Assembly (NCBI GenBank): GCA_963770635.1 | Contig: CAVYQI010000004.1 | Coordinates: forward strand, 248,001 to 312,000 | Source of the DNA: DASZIT01 sp963770635 | GTDB taxonomy: Bacteria; Actinomycetota; Acidimicrobiia; Acidimicrobiales; RAAP-2 | DNA: 64,000 bases | Reading direction: 5' to 3' | Shown here: piece after piece, positions 9,742 through 19,602 of the stretch | Numbering within the stretch: position 1 is the first letter of the stretch | How the letters are laid out: each line of letters opens with the position of its first letter | Position numbers and translations under genes: made by a program | Notes under the pieces: model-generated | Seen by the model: only the letters and a program-made list of their open reading frames with translations | The model's database searches: none | Told to the model about the DNA's origin: nothing

Positions 9742-11031
9742 TCAGCCGCCAACCGCGGTGGTCGTGGTGGAGGCGGCGGAGGAGGCGGCGGCGGCCTGGG
9801 CGGCGGCTGCGGCGGCGGCACTGGTGGTGGTCGTCGTGCCGGACGGGTTGGTGGTCGTCGTGGTCGTCGTGGTGGTGGTCGATCCCCCCGAACTACTTGC
9901 CGGCTTCTTCGCCGGGAGCGGACTCTGGGTCTTTCCGGAGACGGCGGACAACAGGTATTGGGCCGGAGGCGCCACCGGAGCCACCACCCCCTGGTTCTTC
10001 CATCTCCCGTACTGCGGATCGACCGACACCGTCGACCGTCGGGCGAACGCCTGGATCTCGGTGGCGATCCGGTTGCCGTTGGCCGACGACTGCAGCAACT
10101 GCTGGACCACGCCCGACCGCACCTGGGAGAGGGGGGCCACCGTTTGGCTGGTGACCTCGTAGATCTCCCAGGCCCCGCTGCTCGGATCCTGGATCGGCCC
10201 GATGGGGGCGCCCACCGGCGCGGTCTGGATCTGGAGCGCCTGCAACACCTGGGACTGGGTGAAGGTGCATCCCAGCGAGCCGCCGCTCGGAGCGGTCTGG
10301 GTGTCGAGGGAGTCCGCCTTGGCGATGTCGCTGAACGCCGCCCCCCCCTGGAGCTGGGCCACGTACGAGTTGGCCAGGTCCTGCGAGCTGGTCACGATCC
10401 AGCTGACGCAATCGGTGGTGAAGAGAGACAGGTTGGCGGCGTAGTAATTGGAGATGTCGGCGTTGGTGATGTTGGCCCCGTCGGCCAGCAGCTTCTCGTC
10501 AACCGCGTTGTTGGCGATGAGGGCGTTGCGGACGGATGCCGGCAGCCCCGACAGCACCTGGGTCCCGGTGAGGGCCTGCCCGCTGGTGGCCACGCAGTAG
10601 GTGCCGGTACCGGTCTGGCTCGCCTGCTGGGCGGCGGCACTGATCTCGCCGCTCAGCGAGGCGACGAAGTTCTGCTGGGCGGTCTGGAGGTCGGAGGCGG
10701 AGATCGTCAGCCCCTTGGAGGCGGCCAGCTGGGCCGCCAGTTGGTTGCCGACCTGGTTCTCCAGGATCGAGTCGGCAAACGCCATGTCGTAGGTTCCCGG
10801 GCCGCCGGCGCCCTCGGTCTGGAACGGGGTGATCTGACCGGTCTCGGCGGTCAGCAGGCAGCGGCCGATCTGGGTGGAGTCCAACGCCCGGAGTTGGTCG
10901 TTGAGCGAGCTCACCGAGAGAGTGGTCCCGTTCACGGTGGCCGCCGGTGGTGTCACGTTGCAAGCACTGGCCCACAACCCTCCCCCGAGCACGACGACGG
11001 ACAGGGTCATCAGGGTGAGGAGGCGCTTCAC
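9742..11031 (-). CDS. Secreted PPIase/foldase lipoprotein of the SurA/PrsA type
   Basis: A 429-residue extracytoplasmic folding factor. GTG 11031 starts a basic n-region and hydrophobic core (LLTLMTLSVVVLGGGLW) ending in ASAC, a plausible lipobox, so the protein is probably anchored by a lipidated Cys. SurA-like N-domain helices follow (ATVNGTTLSVSSLNDQLRAL). A parvulin-like PPIC domain covers about 215-330 (GAAFSDIAKADSLDTQ, GGSLGCTFTQ, AWEIYEVTSQ), with weak conservation of the catalytic residues. The last 60 residues are Thr, Ala and Ser runs. Only 10 nt separate the start from the mfd stop, so it is co-transcribed with mfd. Confidence 0.85.
   Translation of the reverse strand: MKRLLTLMTLSVVVLGGGLWASACNVTPPAATVNGTTLSVSSLNDQLRALDSTQIGRCLLTAETGQITPFQTEGAGGPGTYDMAFADSILENQVGNQLAAQLAASKGLTISASDLQTAQQNFVASLSGEISAAAQQASQTGTGTYCVATSGQALTGTQVLSGLPASVRNALIANNAVDEKLLADGANITNADISNYYAANLSLFTTDCVSWIVTSSQDLANSYVAQLQGGAAFSDIAKADSLDTQTAPSGGSLGCTFTQSQVLQALQIQTAPVGAPIGPIQDPSSGAWEIYEVTSQTVAPLSQVRSGVVQQLLQSSANGNRIATEIQAFARRSTVSVDPQYGRWKNQGVVAPVAPPAQYLLSAVSGKTQSPLPAKKPASSSGGSTTTTTTTTTTNPSGTTTTTSAAAAAAAQAAAASSAASTTTTAVGG
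9765..9890. repeat. Low-complexity coding repeat (Thr/Ala runs)
   Basis: Simple GTGGTC/GGCGGC-type repeats encode a run of about ten Thr and longer Ala/Ser/Thr runs at the end of the SurA-like protein. Such DNA is prone to slippage. Confidence 0.8.
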
Positions 11032-11041
11032 GGCGGCGATG

Positions 11042-14000
11042 CTACCGGCTGGTCGCCAGGGCAGGAATATCGGCCGCAGTGGTACCGCCACCTTCGTCGA
11101 CGGCCGGCGGGTCGGGCGGCGGGACCAGTTCGCGCAGCAGGTCGACCACCACCGGGGCATAGTCGTTCCCCGACTTCGGCGGCGGCAGTGGAGCCAGTAG
11201 GCGATGGAAGTCGGCCTGGTAAGTCGCCCCCGGCGCCAACCGCCGCAGCCGCACCTCGGCCGAGGCCGGGAGGGTCACCGGCGACAACTTGACCGACGCC
11301 CGAGCCCCGGATCCATCCCCCATCCCGCCCAGGTTTCGCGGGCACGGTGACGGTCAGCTCGGTGATGCCGAGTCGGAGGCACTCCACCCGGAGCCGGGCC
11401 ACGTCGAGCAGTGCGGCGGCCGGCGCCGGCAGGGGCCCGAACCGGTCCTCCCACTCGGTGGCCACGTCGGCCACGTCGGCGTCGGTACGGAGACCGGTGA
11501 TCCGGCGGTAGGCCTCCAGCCGCACGTCCTCGGCCTCGACGTAATCGGGCGGAAGGTGGGCGGCATCGGGCAGGTCGATCTTGAGATCCACCGGTTGCGG
11601 CCGGGGCTCTCCTTTCAATTCCGCCACCGCTTCCGACACCATCTGGACGTAGAGGTCGTAGCCGATGGCGGCGATATGGCCCGACTGGTCCCGGCCGAGC
11701 AGGTTCCCCGCCCCCCGGATCTGTAGGTCCCGCAACGCAATTTTGAACCCGGAGCCCAACTCGGTGTGGTCGCCGATGGTCCGCAGTCGCTCGTAGGCCT
11801 GTTCGGACAGCACCTTGTCGGTGGGGTGGAACAGATAGGCATAGGCCCGGGCGCCGGCCCGGCCGACCCGGCCCCGGAGCTGGTGCAGCTGACCGAGCCC
11901 CAGCAGGTCGGCGCGGTCCACCACCAGGGTGTTGACGCTGGGCATGTCGATCCCGGACTCGATGATGGTGGTGCACACCAGCACGTCGTAGGCGCCCTCC
12001 CAGAAGTCGAGCACCACCTGCTCCAGCGTGCCCTCGTCCATCTGACCGTGGGCAACCGCCACCCGCGCTTCGGGTGCCATCCGGCGGACCCGGTCGGCCA
12101 CCGCGTCGATATCCTGCACGCGGTTGTGCACGTAAAAGACCTGTCCCTCGCGGAAGAGCTCGCGCCGGATGGCCTCGGACGCCGCACCTTCCTCGTACTC
12201 GCCGACATGGGTGAGGATCGGTCGGCGGGCCGCCGGTGGCGTGTTGACCATCGACAGGTCGCGGATGCCGGTCAGCGCCATCTCGAGGGTGCGGGGGATC
12301 GGGCTGGCGGTGAGGGTGAGGACGTCGACCCCGTCGGAGATGGCCTTGATGGCCTCCTTGTGGGAGACGCCGAACCGCTGCTCCTCGTCCACCACCAGCA
12401 GGCCGAGCTTCTTGAAAGTGACGTCGCCCCCCAACAGCCGGTGGGTGCCCACCACCACGTCCACCGAACCGTCGGCCAGCCCGGCCAGCACCTCCCGGGC
12501 CTGGGTGTTGGTCAGGAACCGGCTGAGCATCTCCACCCGGATGGGGAATTGGGCGAACCGGTCGGTGAAGGTCTGGAAGTGCTGACTGGCCAGCAGGGTG
12601 GTCGGGACCAGCACCGCCGACTGGAAGCCGTCCTGGGCCGCCTTGAACACCGCCCGGAGGGCCACCTCCGTTTTGCCGAAGCCCACGTCGCCGCAGACCA
12701 GCCGGTCCATCGGCTGCGGGCGTTCCATGTCGCCCTTGGTGTCCTCGATGGCCCGGAGCTGGTCGGCGGTCTCGACGAAGGGGAACAGCGACTCCATCTC
12801 CCCCTGCCAGGGGGTGTCGGGGCCGAAGGCATGGCCTTCCACCTGGAGCCGGCGACGGTAGAGCGCCACCAGCTCCTCGGCGATCTCGTGCACCGCGGCC
12901 CGGGCCCGGGACCGGGCCTTCTGCCACTCCGAGCCGCCCAGCCGGCTCACCGTCGGCGAGTCGCCGCCGGCATACGGGGTCAGCAGCTCGATCTGGTCGG
13001 TAGGCAGGTACAGCTTGTCCGCCCCCCGGTATTCGAGCAGGAGGTAGTCGCGGGTGGCCCCTCCGATCGACCGGGTGACCATCCCCCCGTACCTGGCCAC
13101 CCCGTGCTGGCGGTGGACCACGAAGTTCCCGGGGGCCAGGTCGTCGAAGAACCCGTCCACCGGGCGGGCCCGGGTCCGGGCCTGCCGGTGGGGCCGGCGC
13201 CGACCGGTGACATCGGACTCGGCCAGCACGGCCACCTTGGCGCCCGGTAGCACGAACCCGCTGTCCACCGTGGCCACCACGATGCGGGCGCCGGGGGTGG
13301 AGAGATCGGTTTCGTCGCCGACCGGGACCACCGGAACGGTGACCCCCTCCTCGGCCAGGATCCCGGCCAACCGCTCAGCCCCGCCGGTGGTCGAGGAGCA
13401 CAGCACCACCGAGTACCCGGCGCCGGTCAGCGACGTCACCTGGCTGGCCAGCTTGGCCCCGTCACCGAGGATCGGCTCCCAGCCCCGGCTCTCCACCGCC
13501 GGGATGTCCGGTCCCTCCGCCGTCGGCACCAGGGAGATCACCGCCGCCGAGGTCAAGGTGAGCAACCGGTCGTAGGGGACGTGGAGTCGGGGAGTGGTGG
13601 TGCCGGCGGCGTCGGTTTCGTCGTCGGGACCGTCGGCGGCACCGTCGGCGGCCTTCAGGCCCCAGGTGGAGGCGAGGGCATCCGCCAGGGCCGACTCCTC
13701 GTCGAGGAGCTCGCCGGCTCGGTCCCGGACCCGGCGGGGTTCGACCATCACCACCACCGCGTCGTCGCCCAGCAGATCGGTGATCAGCTCGTCGCCGTCG
13801 GTCAGCCACGGCAACCACGACTCCATCCCGTCGAAGAGCTCGCCGTCGGCGATCCGCTCCCACTGGTGCCGTCCCCACGGCGCCGAGCCAACCAGGCCGG
13901 CGGCCCGCCCGCGCATCGCCCCATCGGCAACCAGCTCGCGGCAACCGAAGAGCTCCACCGAGTCGAGGTCGTCGATCGACCGTTGATCGGCCACGTCGAA

Positions 14001-14645
14001 GCGGGTCAACCGGTCGACCTCGTCGCCCCACAGGTCGATTCGGATCGGGTCGTCGGCCGTCGACGGGAAGACATCGACGATGCCGCCCCGGACGGCCAGC
14101 TCGCCGCGGTGCTCCACCAGCGACTCGCGCCGGTAGCCCATCCCCACCAGCTGGGCCACCAGCCCGTCGACGGCGATCCGGTCGCCGTGGGAGACGACCA
14201 CCGGGCGGGCCGCGCTCCTCCAGGGGCCGAGTCGCTGCAGCACGGCCTTGATCGGGGCGACCACCACCTGGGGTCCGCGATCGGCCGACCCACCACCCAA
14301 CTGCCAGAGCAGCCGCAACCGCTTGCCCATGGTCGAGACGTCGGGGCTCACCCGCTCGAAGGGAAGCGTCTCCCAGGCCGGGAAGACGTCGACCCCACCG
14401 GGATCATCGGGGTTGTCGGGATCGCCGAGCTCGGCCAGGGCCCCGAGGTCGTGGGCCAGCTGGTCGGCGGAGACCCCGGTGGGGGTGACGACCAGCACCG
14501 GGCGCCGGCTCCCCAACCGGATCAACCCGGACAGGACGAAGGCCTGGGCGGGGGTGGCCACCGCCAGGGTGGCGGTTGGCGCGCCGACAACCCGCGTCAA
14601 GGCGGGCTCGTTGCGAAGCAGGGCAGGGAGCGAGCGGAGGCTCAC
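11042..14645 (-). CDS. mfd: Transcription-repair coupling factor Mfd (one frameshift near the C-terminus)
   Basis: Removes stalled RNA polymerase and recruits nucleotide-excision repair. About 1,200 residues. An N-terminal UvrB-like module (LVVTPTGVSADQLAHDLGAL) is followed by the RNA-polymerase-interaction domain (GNFVVHRQHGVARYGGM; YLLLEYRGADKLYLPTDQ). The SF2 translocase has VCGDVGFGKTEVALRAVF (Walker A, about residue 651), VVDEEQRFGV (DEEQ, about 753), LTLTASPIPRTLEMAL and the RecG-like QLRGRVGRAG. The TRCF domain is interrupted near 11320: removing one G from CCTGGGCGG joins VTVPAKPG to GMGDGSGARASVKL and the gene then ends at 11042. Uncorrected, the frame runs on to 11028. Confidence 0.95.
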
Positions 14646-14684
14646 CCGTTCAGGGTATCGGGATTGAAAGATCAGCCCGCACCC

Positions 14685-16439
14685 TCACCGGTGCCGGGGC
14701 TCCCATCGGAATTTGGCGAAGGCGAAGAGGAACCCAGCCGCGGCCCACAGCAGCATGATCAGGATGTCGCCGGCCTGAAACCCCGACCCGGGCCCGGTCT
14801 CGAACGCGCCGACCAGTGCCTTGACCAGATGCCGCACCGGGAAGAAATTGGCGATCTTGGCCAGGATCGACGTGTTGTTGATCGGGTAGAAGACGCCGGA
14901 GATGAACGCAATCGGGAGCGCGGTGCCGTTCATCACCGCCTGAGCCGCCTCGGCGTTGGGGACCAGGACGGTCACCGCCAGGCCCAGTGCCGAGAACGTC
15001 AACACCCCGACCAGGATGCTGACGGCCGCCGCCGCCGAGTGGTACGGGAAATGGAGGTTGAACCCGACCATGCCGATGGACACCACCAGAATGGTGATGA
15101 GGGCGACGTTGATGATCACGCTCCCGACGATCCCGGCGACGTAGGAGAGCATCGACATGGGAGTGCCCCGCATCCGCTTCAGCACCCCGGAATCGCGACG
15201 GATGCAGAGCGTGACACCCAGGTTGATGTAACAGGCCGACACCAGTCCGAAGACCAGCATGGCCACCACCAGGTACTGGTTGTAGCGGAGGGTGGAGTCG
15301 TGGATCTTGCCGCTTCCGGCGCCGGTGCCGATCACCAACAGGAAGATCACCGGGAACATGAAGGTGAACACCGCCGCCATCGGGTTCCGCCAGTAGATCT
15401 TCTGCTCGTAGCGAACCTGGTCCTTGGCAACCAGCAGGTCGTTCATTCCTCGACCTGCCGCCGGTCTGGCCGTGTTCAGCTCGTCGGCGGCATCCGAGTC
15501 CTCCAGTTCCGCGACTTCCCCGATCAGCTCACCGGTGAGGGCCAGATAGACGTCCTCCAGTGACGGCCGCTTCACGGTCAGGTGCTCGAGGCGCTCGCCC
15601 CGGGCCATCGCCCAACCGGTCAGGTCGTGGAGGAAGACGGTCGCATCGGGCAGGCAGAACTCCACCGCCCGGTGCCGCACCCGCGGGTAACAGCCGTGGG
15701 GGGTGGGCAGGTCGTCCACCACCACCCCGGTCGGCAGAGTGAACCTGACGGTGGTCATGCCGCCCTCCCGACCGCCCAGGGTGTCGGGTGTCCCCGAGGC
15801 CACCACCTTGCCGGCGGCGATGACGGTCACCATGTTGGCCAGCGCCTGGGCCTCGTCCATGAAATGGGTGGTGAGCACTACCGTCCGGCCTTCGGCACAG
15901 AGCCCGCGGACCAACTCCCACGACTCCCGCCGGGCCGACGGATCGAAGCCGGTGGTCGGCTCATCGAGGAAGATGAGCTCAGGATCCCCGATCAGGGCGA
16001 GTCCCAGATCGAGGCGGCGCTGCTGACCGCCGGAGAGCGTCTTGACCTTGGCCCCGCGCTTGGCCTTGAGCCCGACCAGATCGATCACCTCCCCCACCCG
16101 TCGGGGGGTCGGGTAGAGGCGGCCCCGCTGGGTGATCGCCTCGGACACCGTAAGAAAGGGGTCCACCGCGCACTCCTGGAGCACCATGCCCATCTTGGCC
16201 CGCAGGTGCCGGTCCCGGTGGGACGGATCACTTCCGAGGACCGAGACCTCCCCGCCGTCACGATGGTGGAAGCCTTCGAGAATCTCGACGGTGGTCGTCT
16301 TGCCGGCGCCGTTGGGCCCGAGCAAGGCCATCACCTCGCCCCGCCGCACCTCGAAATCGATACCCCGCACCGCTTCGAAGTCTCCGTAGGTCTTGGTCAG
16401 GCCCTTGACGGATATCACGGTGTCGGTGTCAGAGCCCAC
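14685..16439 (-). CDS. ABC-2 type exporter with ATPase and permease fused in one chain
   Basis: A 584-residue fusion. Residues 1-310 are a DrrA-like ATPase: LLGPNGAGKTTTVEILEGF (Walker A), LSGGQQRRLDLGLALI (signature), LIFLDEPTTGFDP (Walker B) and a switch His in VVLTTHFMD. Residues about 330-584 are an ABC2 membrane domain with six helices, including FTFMFPVIFLLVIGTG and FISGVFYPINNTS, the loop motif of DrrB/NodJ permeases. The usual arrangement is two separate genes; here the frame is open throughout, and an internal ATG (MNDLLVAKDQVRYEQ) could also start a free permease. The substrate is unknown: a drug or a lipid-linked glycan. It lies between pth and mfd, where most relatives have no transporter. 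Confidence 0.85.
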   Translation of the reverse strand: MGSDTDTVISVKGLTKTYGDFEAVRGIDFEVRRGEVMALLGPNGAGKTTTVEILEGFHHRDGGEVSVLGSDPSHRDRHLRAKMGMVLQECAVDPFLTVSEAITQRGRLYPTPRRVGEVIDLVGLKAKRGAKVKTLSGGQQRRLDLGLALIGDPELIFLDEPTTGFDPSARRESWELVRGLCAEGRTVVLTTHFMDEAQALANMVTVIAAGKVVASGTPDTLGGREGGMTTVRFTLPTGVVVDDLPTPHGCYPRVRHRAVEFCLPDATVFLHDLTGWAMARGERLEHLTVKRPSLEDVYLALTGELIGEVAELEDSDAADELNTARPAAGRGMNDLLVAKDQVRYEQKIYWRNPMAAVFTFMFPVIFLLVIGTGAGSGKIHDSTLRYNQYLVVAMLVFGLVSACYINLGVTLCIRRDSGVLKRMRGTPMSMLSYVAGIVGSVIINVALITILVVSIGMVGFNLHFPYHSAAAAVSILVGVLTFSALGLAVTVLVPNAEAAQAVMNGTALPIAFISGVFYPINNTSILAKIANFFPVRHLVKALVGAFETGPGSGFQAGDILIMLLWAAAGFLFAFAKFRWEPRHR

Positions 16440-16603
16440 TTGGGCAACCGTACTTCGTGGCCAGGGAAACTTCTCGGCGGAGCCGATTCTTTTACGGGTT
16501 CCTTACGCCTCTGGTACCGCCGCGGTCGGCCGCAGTCATCGTCCATCACTCATGGTGGGCGAACGCCCACCAGTCGGCGGGTGCGAGTCCGGTGGGGCGC
16601 GGG

Positions 16604-17176
16604 TCAGGTGGTGGTGTTCACCCGGTTCATGGCTGCCTCGACCCCGTCGGCCAGCACCGACTCCACCGCGCCGGCCGCCTCGACCACGGCCACGGTCAGC
16701 CGTTCACGCTCGGCCGCCCCGGGTCGCTTGAGCACGAAGTCCGCCCCGGGTTGACGACCCGGGGGCTTGCCGATGCCGATGCGCACCCGGAGGTAGTCAC
16801 TGGTCTTCAGATGGCTGTCGATCGACTTCAACCCGTTGTGGCCGGCGCTGCCGCCTCCCGCCTTGATCTTCACCCGTCCGGGCTGGAGGTCGAGCTCGTC
16901 ATGGACGACGACCAACCGATCGGCGAGGGTCTCGGGGGTGAGGCCGGCCCGGCGCACCAACTTGGTGACCGCCAGCCCCGACTCGTTCACGTAGGTCGAC
17001 GGGATGGCCAACAGCACCGTCCGGTCGCCGATGCGCACGACGCCGGTCCGGGCATGGAGACCCTTCTCCGCCCGCAGCCGACCCCCATGGCGTTCGGCCA
17101 GGAGGGTGACGGCGTCGGACCCCACGTTGTGGCGGGTGCCCTCGAACTCGGGACCGGGGTTGCCGAGGCCGACCAC
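16604..17176 (-). CDS. pth: Peptidyl-tRNA hydrolase
   Basis: Releases tRNA from peptidyl-tRNAs that drop off the ribosome. The family signature VGLGNPGPEFEGTRHNVG contains the catalytic His at the end of TRHN; YVNESGLAV, VVHDELDLQPG and KAGGGSAGHNGLKS are the other conserved blocks. It is 190 residues from GTG 17176, but that leaves only one residue before VGLGNPG. The rplY stop is preceded by GAGGAG and followed in frame by ATC (17227) and CTG (17224), giving an extra 16 to 17 residues (LRRLGPRTG...). A non-canonical start coupled to rplY termination is therefore possible. Confidence 0.95.
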   Translation of the reverse strand: MVGLGNPGPEFEGTRHNVGSDAVTLLAERHGGRLRAEKGLHARTGVVRIGDRTVLLAIPSTYVNESGLAVTKLVRRAGLTPETLADRLVVVHDELDLQPGRVKIKAGGGSAGHNGLKSIDSHLKTSDYLRVRIGIGKPPGRQPGADFVLKRPGAAERERLTVAVVEAAGAVESVLADGVEAAMNRVNTTT

Positions 17177-17227
17177 CAGCAGGTCCGAAGGGGAGCCGGT
17201 CCGGGGACCCAGACGGCGCAGCAGGAT

Positions 17228-17896
17228 TTACTCCTCGGCGGGTTCGTCGGTGTCGGCCGGAGCCTCGCCTTCGACGACTTCGCCGGCGAGTTCGGCGGCC
17301 AGTGCCGCCTCGGCGGCCTCCTCCTCGGGAGTGATCTGGACCCTCGGGGGTTGGCCCGCCACCACGGTGGCATCGGGATCGTTATCGACCTCCACCCCGG
17401 CGGGGATGGCGATGTCGCTCACATGGAGCGAGCCGCCGATGACCAGATCGGTGATGTCGATCTCAAACGACGGCGGGATGTCGGCCGGCTTGGCCTTGAT
17501 GGACAATGTGAACAGCTGCTGGTCGACAACGCCGTCCCCGTGTTGGATCTCGAGGGCCTCGCCCACCAGATTGACGGTCACCTCGGCGGAGATGACCTCG
17601 TCGCGGCGCACGATGAGGAAGTCGACGTGGGAGACCACGTTCTTGACCGGGTGGCGTTGGATGTCCCGGGCGAGGGTGAGGAGGCTCTTGCCGTCGAGTT
17701 GGAGGGAGAGGAGGGTGTTGAGGCCGGCCTCCCCGGACATGGCGATCCGGAAATCGCGGGCGACGATGGACACCGGCACCGCTTCGGTCCCGTGGCCGTA
17801 GACCACGCCCGGGATCTTCCCCTCGGCCCGGAGGCGGCGCGTAGCGCTGGTGCCAGTTGGCCGACCGGCCTCGGCTACAAGCGTGATCTCGGGCAT
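17228..17896 (-). CDS. rplY: 50S ribosomal protein bL25 (CTC/TL5 form)
   Basis: Binds 5S rRNA in the central protuberance. It has 222 residues, the long CTC-type form with an N-terminal 5S-binding domain (TSATRRLRAEGKIPGVVYGHG) and a C-terminal TL5 beta domain (VSHVDFLIVRRDEVISAEV; SLHVSDIAIPAGVEV), ending in an acidic tail typical of actinobacteria. ATG 17896 has GAGGAG 7 nt upstream. The frame stays open upstream to 18475 through the HNH gene, which is an artefact of frameshifts there. It sits in the conserved prs-rplY-pth order. Confidence 0.97.
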   Translation of the reverse strand: MPEITLVAEAGRPTGTSATRRLRAEGKIPGVVYGHGTEAVPVSIVARDFRIAMSGEAGLNTLLSLQLDGKSLLTLARDIQRHPVKNVVSHVDFLIVRRDEVISAEVTVNLVGEALEIQHGDGVVDQQLFTLSIKAKPADIPPSFEIDITDLVIGGSLHVSDIAIPAGVEVDNDPDATVVAGQPPRVQITPEEEAAEAALAAELAGEVVEGEAPADTDEPAEE

Positions 17897-18059
17897 ACGG
17901 GAACTCCTCGGGTGGGGCTGGCGACGGGTGCTGGCGACGATGGGCTGGTTGCGGGCCTGCGACCGGGGTGAAACGAGGGCGAAGGCCGTCCGGCACGGGC
18001 CACAGGTGCGAGGCACCATGATAGACGGCGCACCGGATGACCGGCGAACGGGCCATATC

Positions 18060-19510
18060 TCCCTCTCCATGTTGTGGGCTCCCACCACGTTTCTGCATGG
18101 TTCCGCTCGCGCCAATGCACCACCCGGAGGCGGTGGAGAAACCGGGGAGTGAGCTGCTCCAGCTGAGAAGAGCGGGGGCGGTGATTCGGGCGGATCCGAT
18201 GTCTCGGGCTCGTCCTTCGTGGTTCCGGGTTGGCCGACATCGGGCGAGTGCCGGAGGTCGGCGCCTATCCCCGGCTCCTGGCCGAAGGGCGGCGGAGGAT
18301 CAAAATGCCACTGCTTGTCTTTGTCCAGCCACAGGCTGTAGCCCTCGTTGGTCTTCTGGCCGTGGTGGAAGCTGCACAGCCGGGCCAGGTTGGAGATCGT
18401 GGTGGGTCCCCCGTCGGTGAAGGGGACCAGATGGTCGATCTCGAGGTACCGGCTGGCCCCGCAGCGGGGCACCACGCAGGTCCGGTCGCGCGCCTGGAGG
18501 GCAGTGGCAACGAGGCGTTGATGGTGCGGGTGAAGTGGAAGTCCTCGAGATGTCGTCCCCGTGGGAGAAGATCACGTTGATCCCGGCGTCAGACATCAGG
18601 TCGATGACCTTCGGGATGGGGATGGGGCCGGACTCCTCGATCTCGGAAACCTCGGTGCCGACCGGATAGCCACGGAGGAGGGCGTCATGGTCCACCCGGA
18701 CGTTGATGGTGGCGCCCGAATGGGACGGGTCCCGCTCCCGGCCACCAGCGCCACCAAGGCGTCGGCCCGGTAGGCCTGGAGCGGCTCTTTGGACCCCGAG
18801 GCCCGGGCCGCTTCGAAGAACTCGTTGGCCACCTGGTCCAAGGAGGCGACCAGCCTCGCCCCGACATCGGGGGTGAAGCGGCCCTGGAGGCAGAGCGCCC
18901 CTTGTTCGTCGCACCAGTGACGGACCGACCGACCCGGCGTGGATGGCCTGATAGGCCGCCATCGGGTCGGCTTTGGCCGAGGCGGCCCGGACCCTCCGAC
19001 AGTCGTTGCCCAGCTCGGTGATGGACTTCCGGTGGGCCGACTCGATGAGCTGGTCCTCTCGGTCCGGGGCCAACACCGCGGCGGCGGCGATTGTCTTGGC
19101 CTGCTGCTCGGAGAGCTCCCCGTTGGCCAGTCCCTCGCCGACGGCGGGGCACTCCCGGAGCCGCTCGGCGGTCGAGCAGGGTGGCCGACGCCGCCCCGAG
19201 GCCCACCCCTTCGATGTCAGCCAGTTGGGCGGCGGCGTTGCGGTAGCCCGACTCTCGGGCCACCCCGGTGGCGTCGATCCGGGCGGCCAACGCCAGCTTG
19301 GCCGAGGTCGCCACCCGGAGCATCTCGACCACGGAGGTGAGCACGGACACTGCTTCGGGGCCCGGAAAGGGAGTCGGGCTCGAGGGCGGCGCACGCCGTC
19401 CGCACCGAGACCCGGGCTGACTCGAACAGCGGGGACAGCCCCTCGAAGCCCCGGTTGCCGGATGCGACGTCGGCACTGGCATCGGTCGCATGCAACACGG
19501 CCGAACTCAT
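18060..19510 (-). pseudogene. HNH endonuclease of the DUF222 / 13E12-repeat family, multiply frameshifted
   Basis: Pieces in all frames make one protein of roughly 450-480 residues. It starts MSSAVLHATDASADVASGN (ATG 19510), then EMLRVATSAKLALAARID and ELSEQQAKTIAAAAVLAPD, the DUF222 helical domain. A middle domain carries RADALVALVAG and SGATINVRVDHDALLRG. The HNH nuclease is CGASRYLEIDHLVPFTDGG with LARLCSFHHGQKTNEG, having the His pairs and Cys of this family. At least five frame changes occur. The end is uncertain because the HNH frame runs without a stop into rplY; 18060 is an estimate. The family is multicopy and mobile in actinobacteria, and here it splits the usual prs-rplY pair. Confidence 0.8.
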
Positions 19511-19602
19511 ACTCGAATCATCCCAGGGGGGTGTGACACTTCGGGCCCGGCCGGCAAGGATCGGGCGAAAAATCGGCCGAGGCTCTCCTCGGCGATCTCC
19601 GA

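Noticed and set aside
9765..9890. Simple repeats as a possible CRISPR or regulatory array
   Set aside because: They are coding Thr/Ala runs without spacers. No CRISPR-like direct repeats were found anywhere in the window.
8164..11292. A 1,042-codon plus-strand open frame antisense to mazG, surA and the mfd end
   Set aside because: Its translation is Gly/Arg/His-rich and unlike any family, while the minus strand encodes conserved proteins. Long antisense frames are expected at this GC content. The same applies to 13581-15563, 21864-23723, 23824-25515 and 28416-30638.
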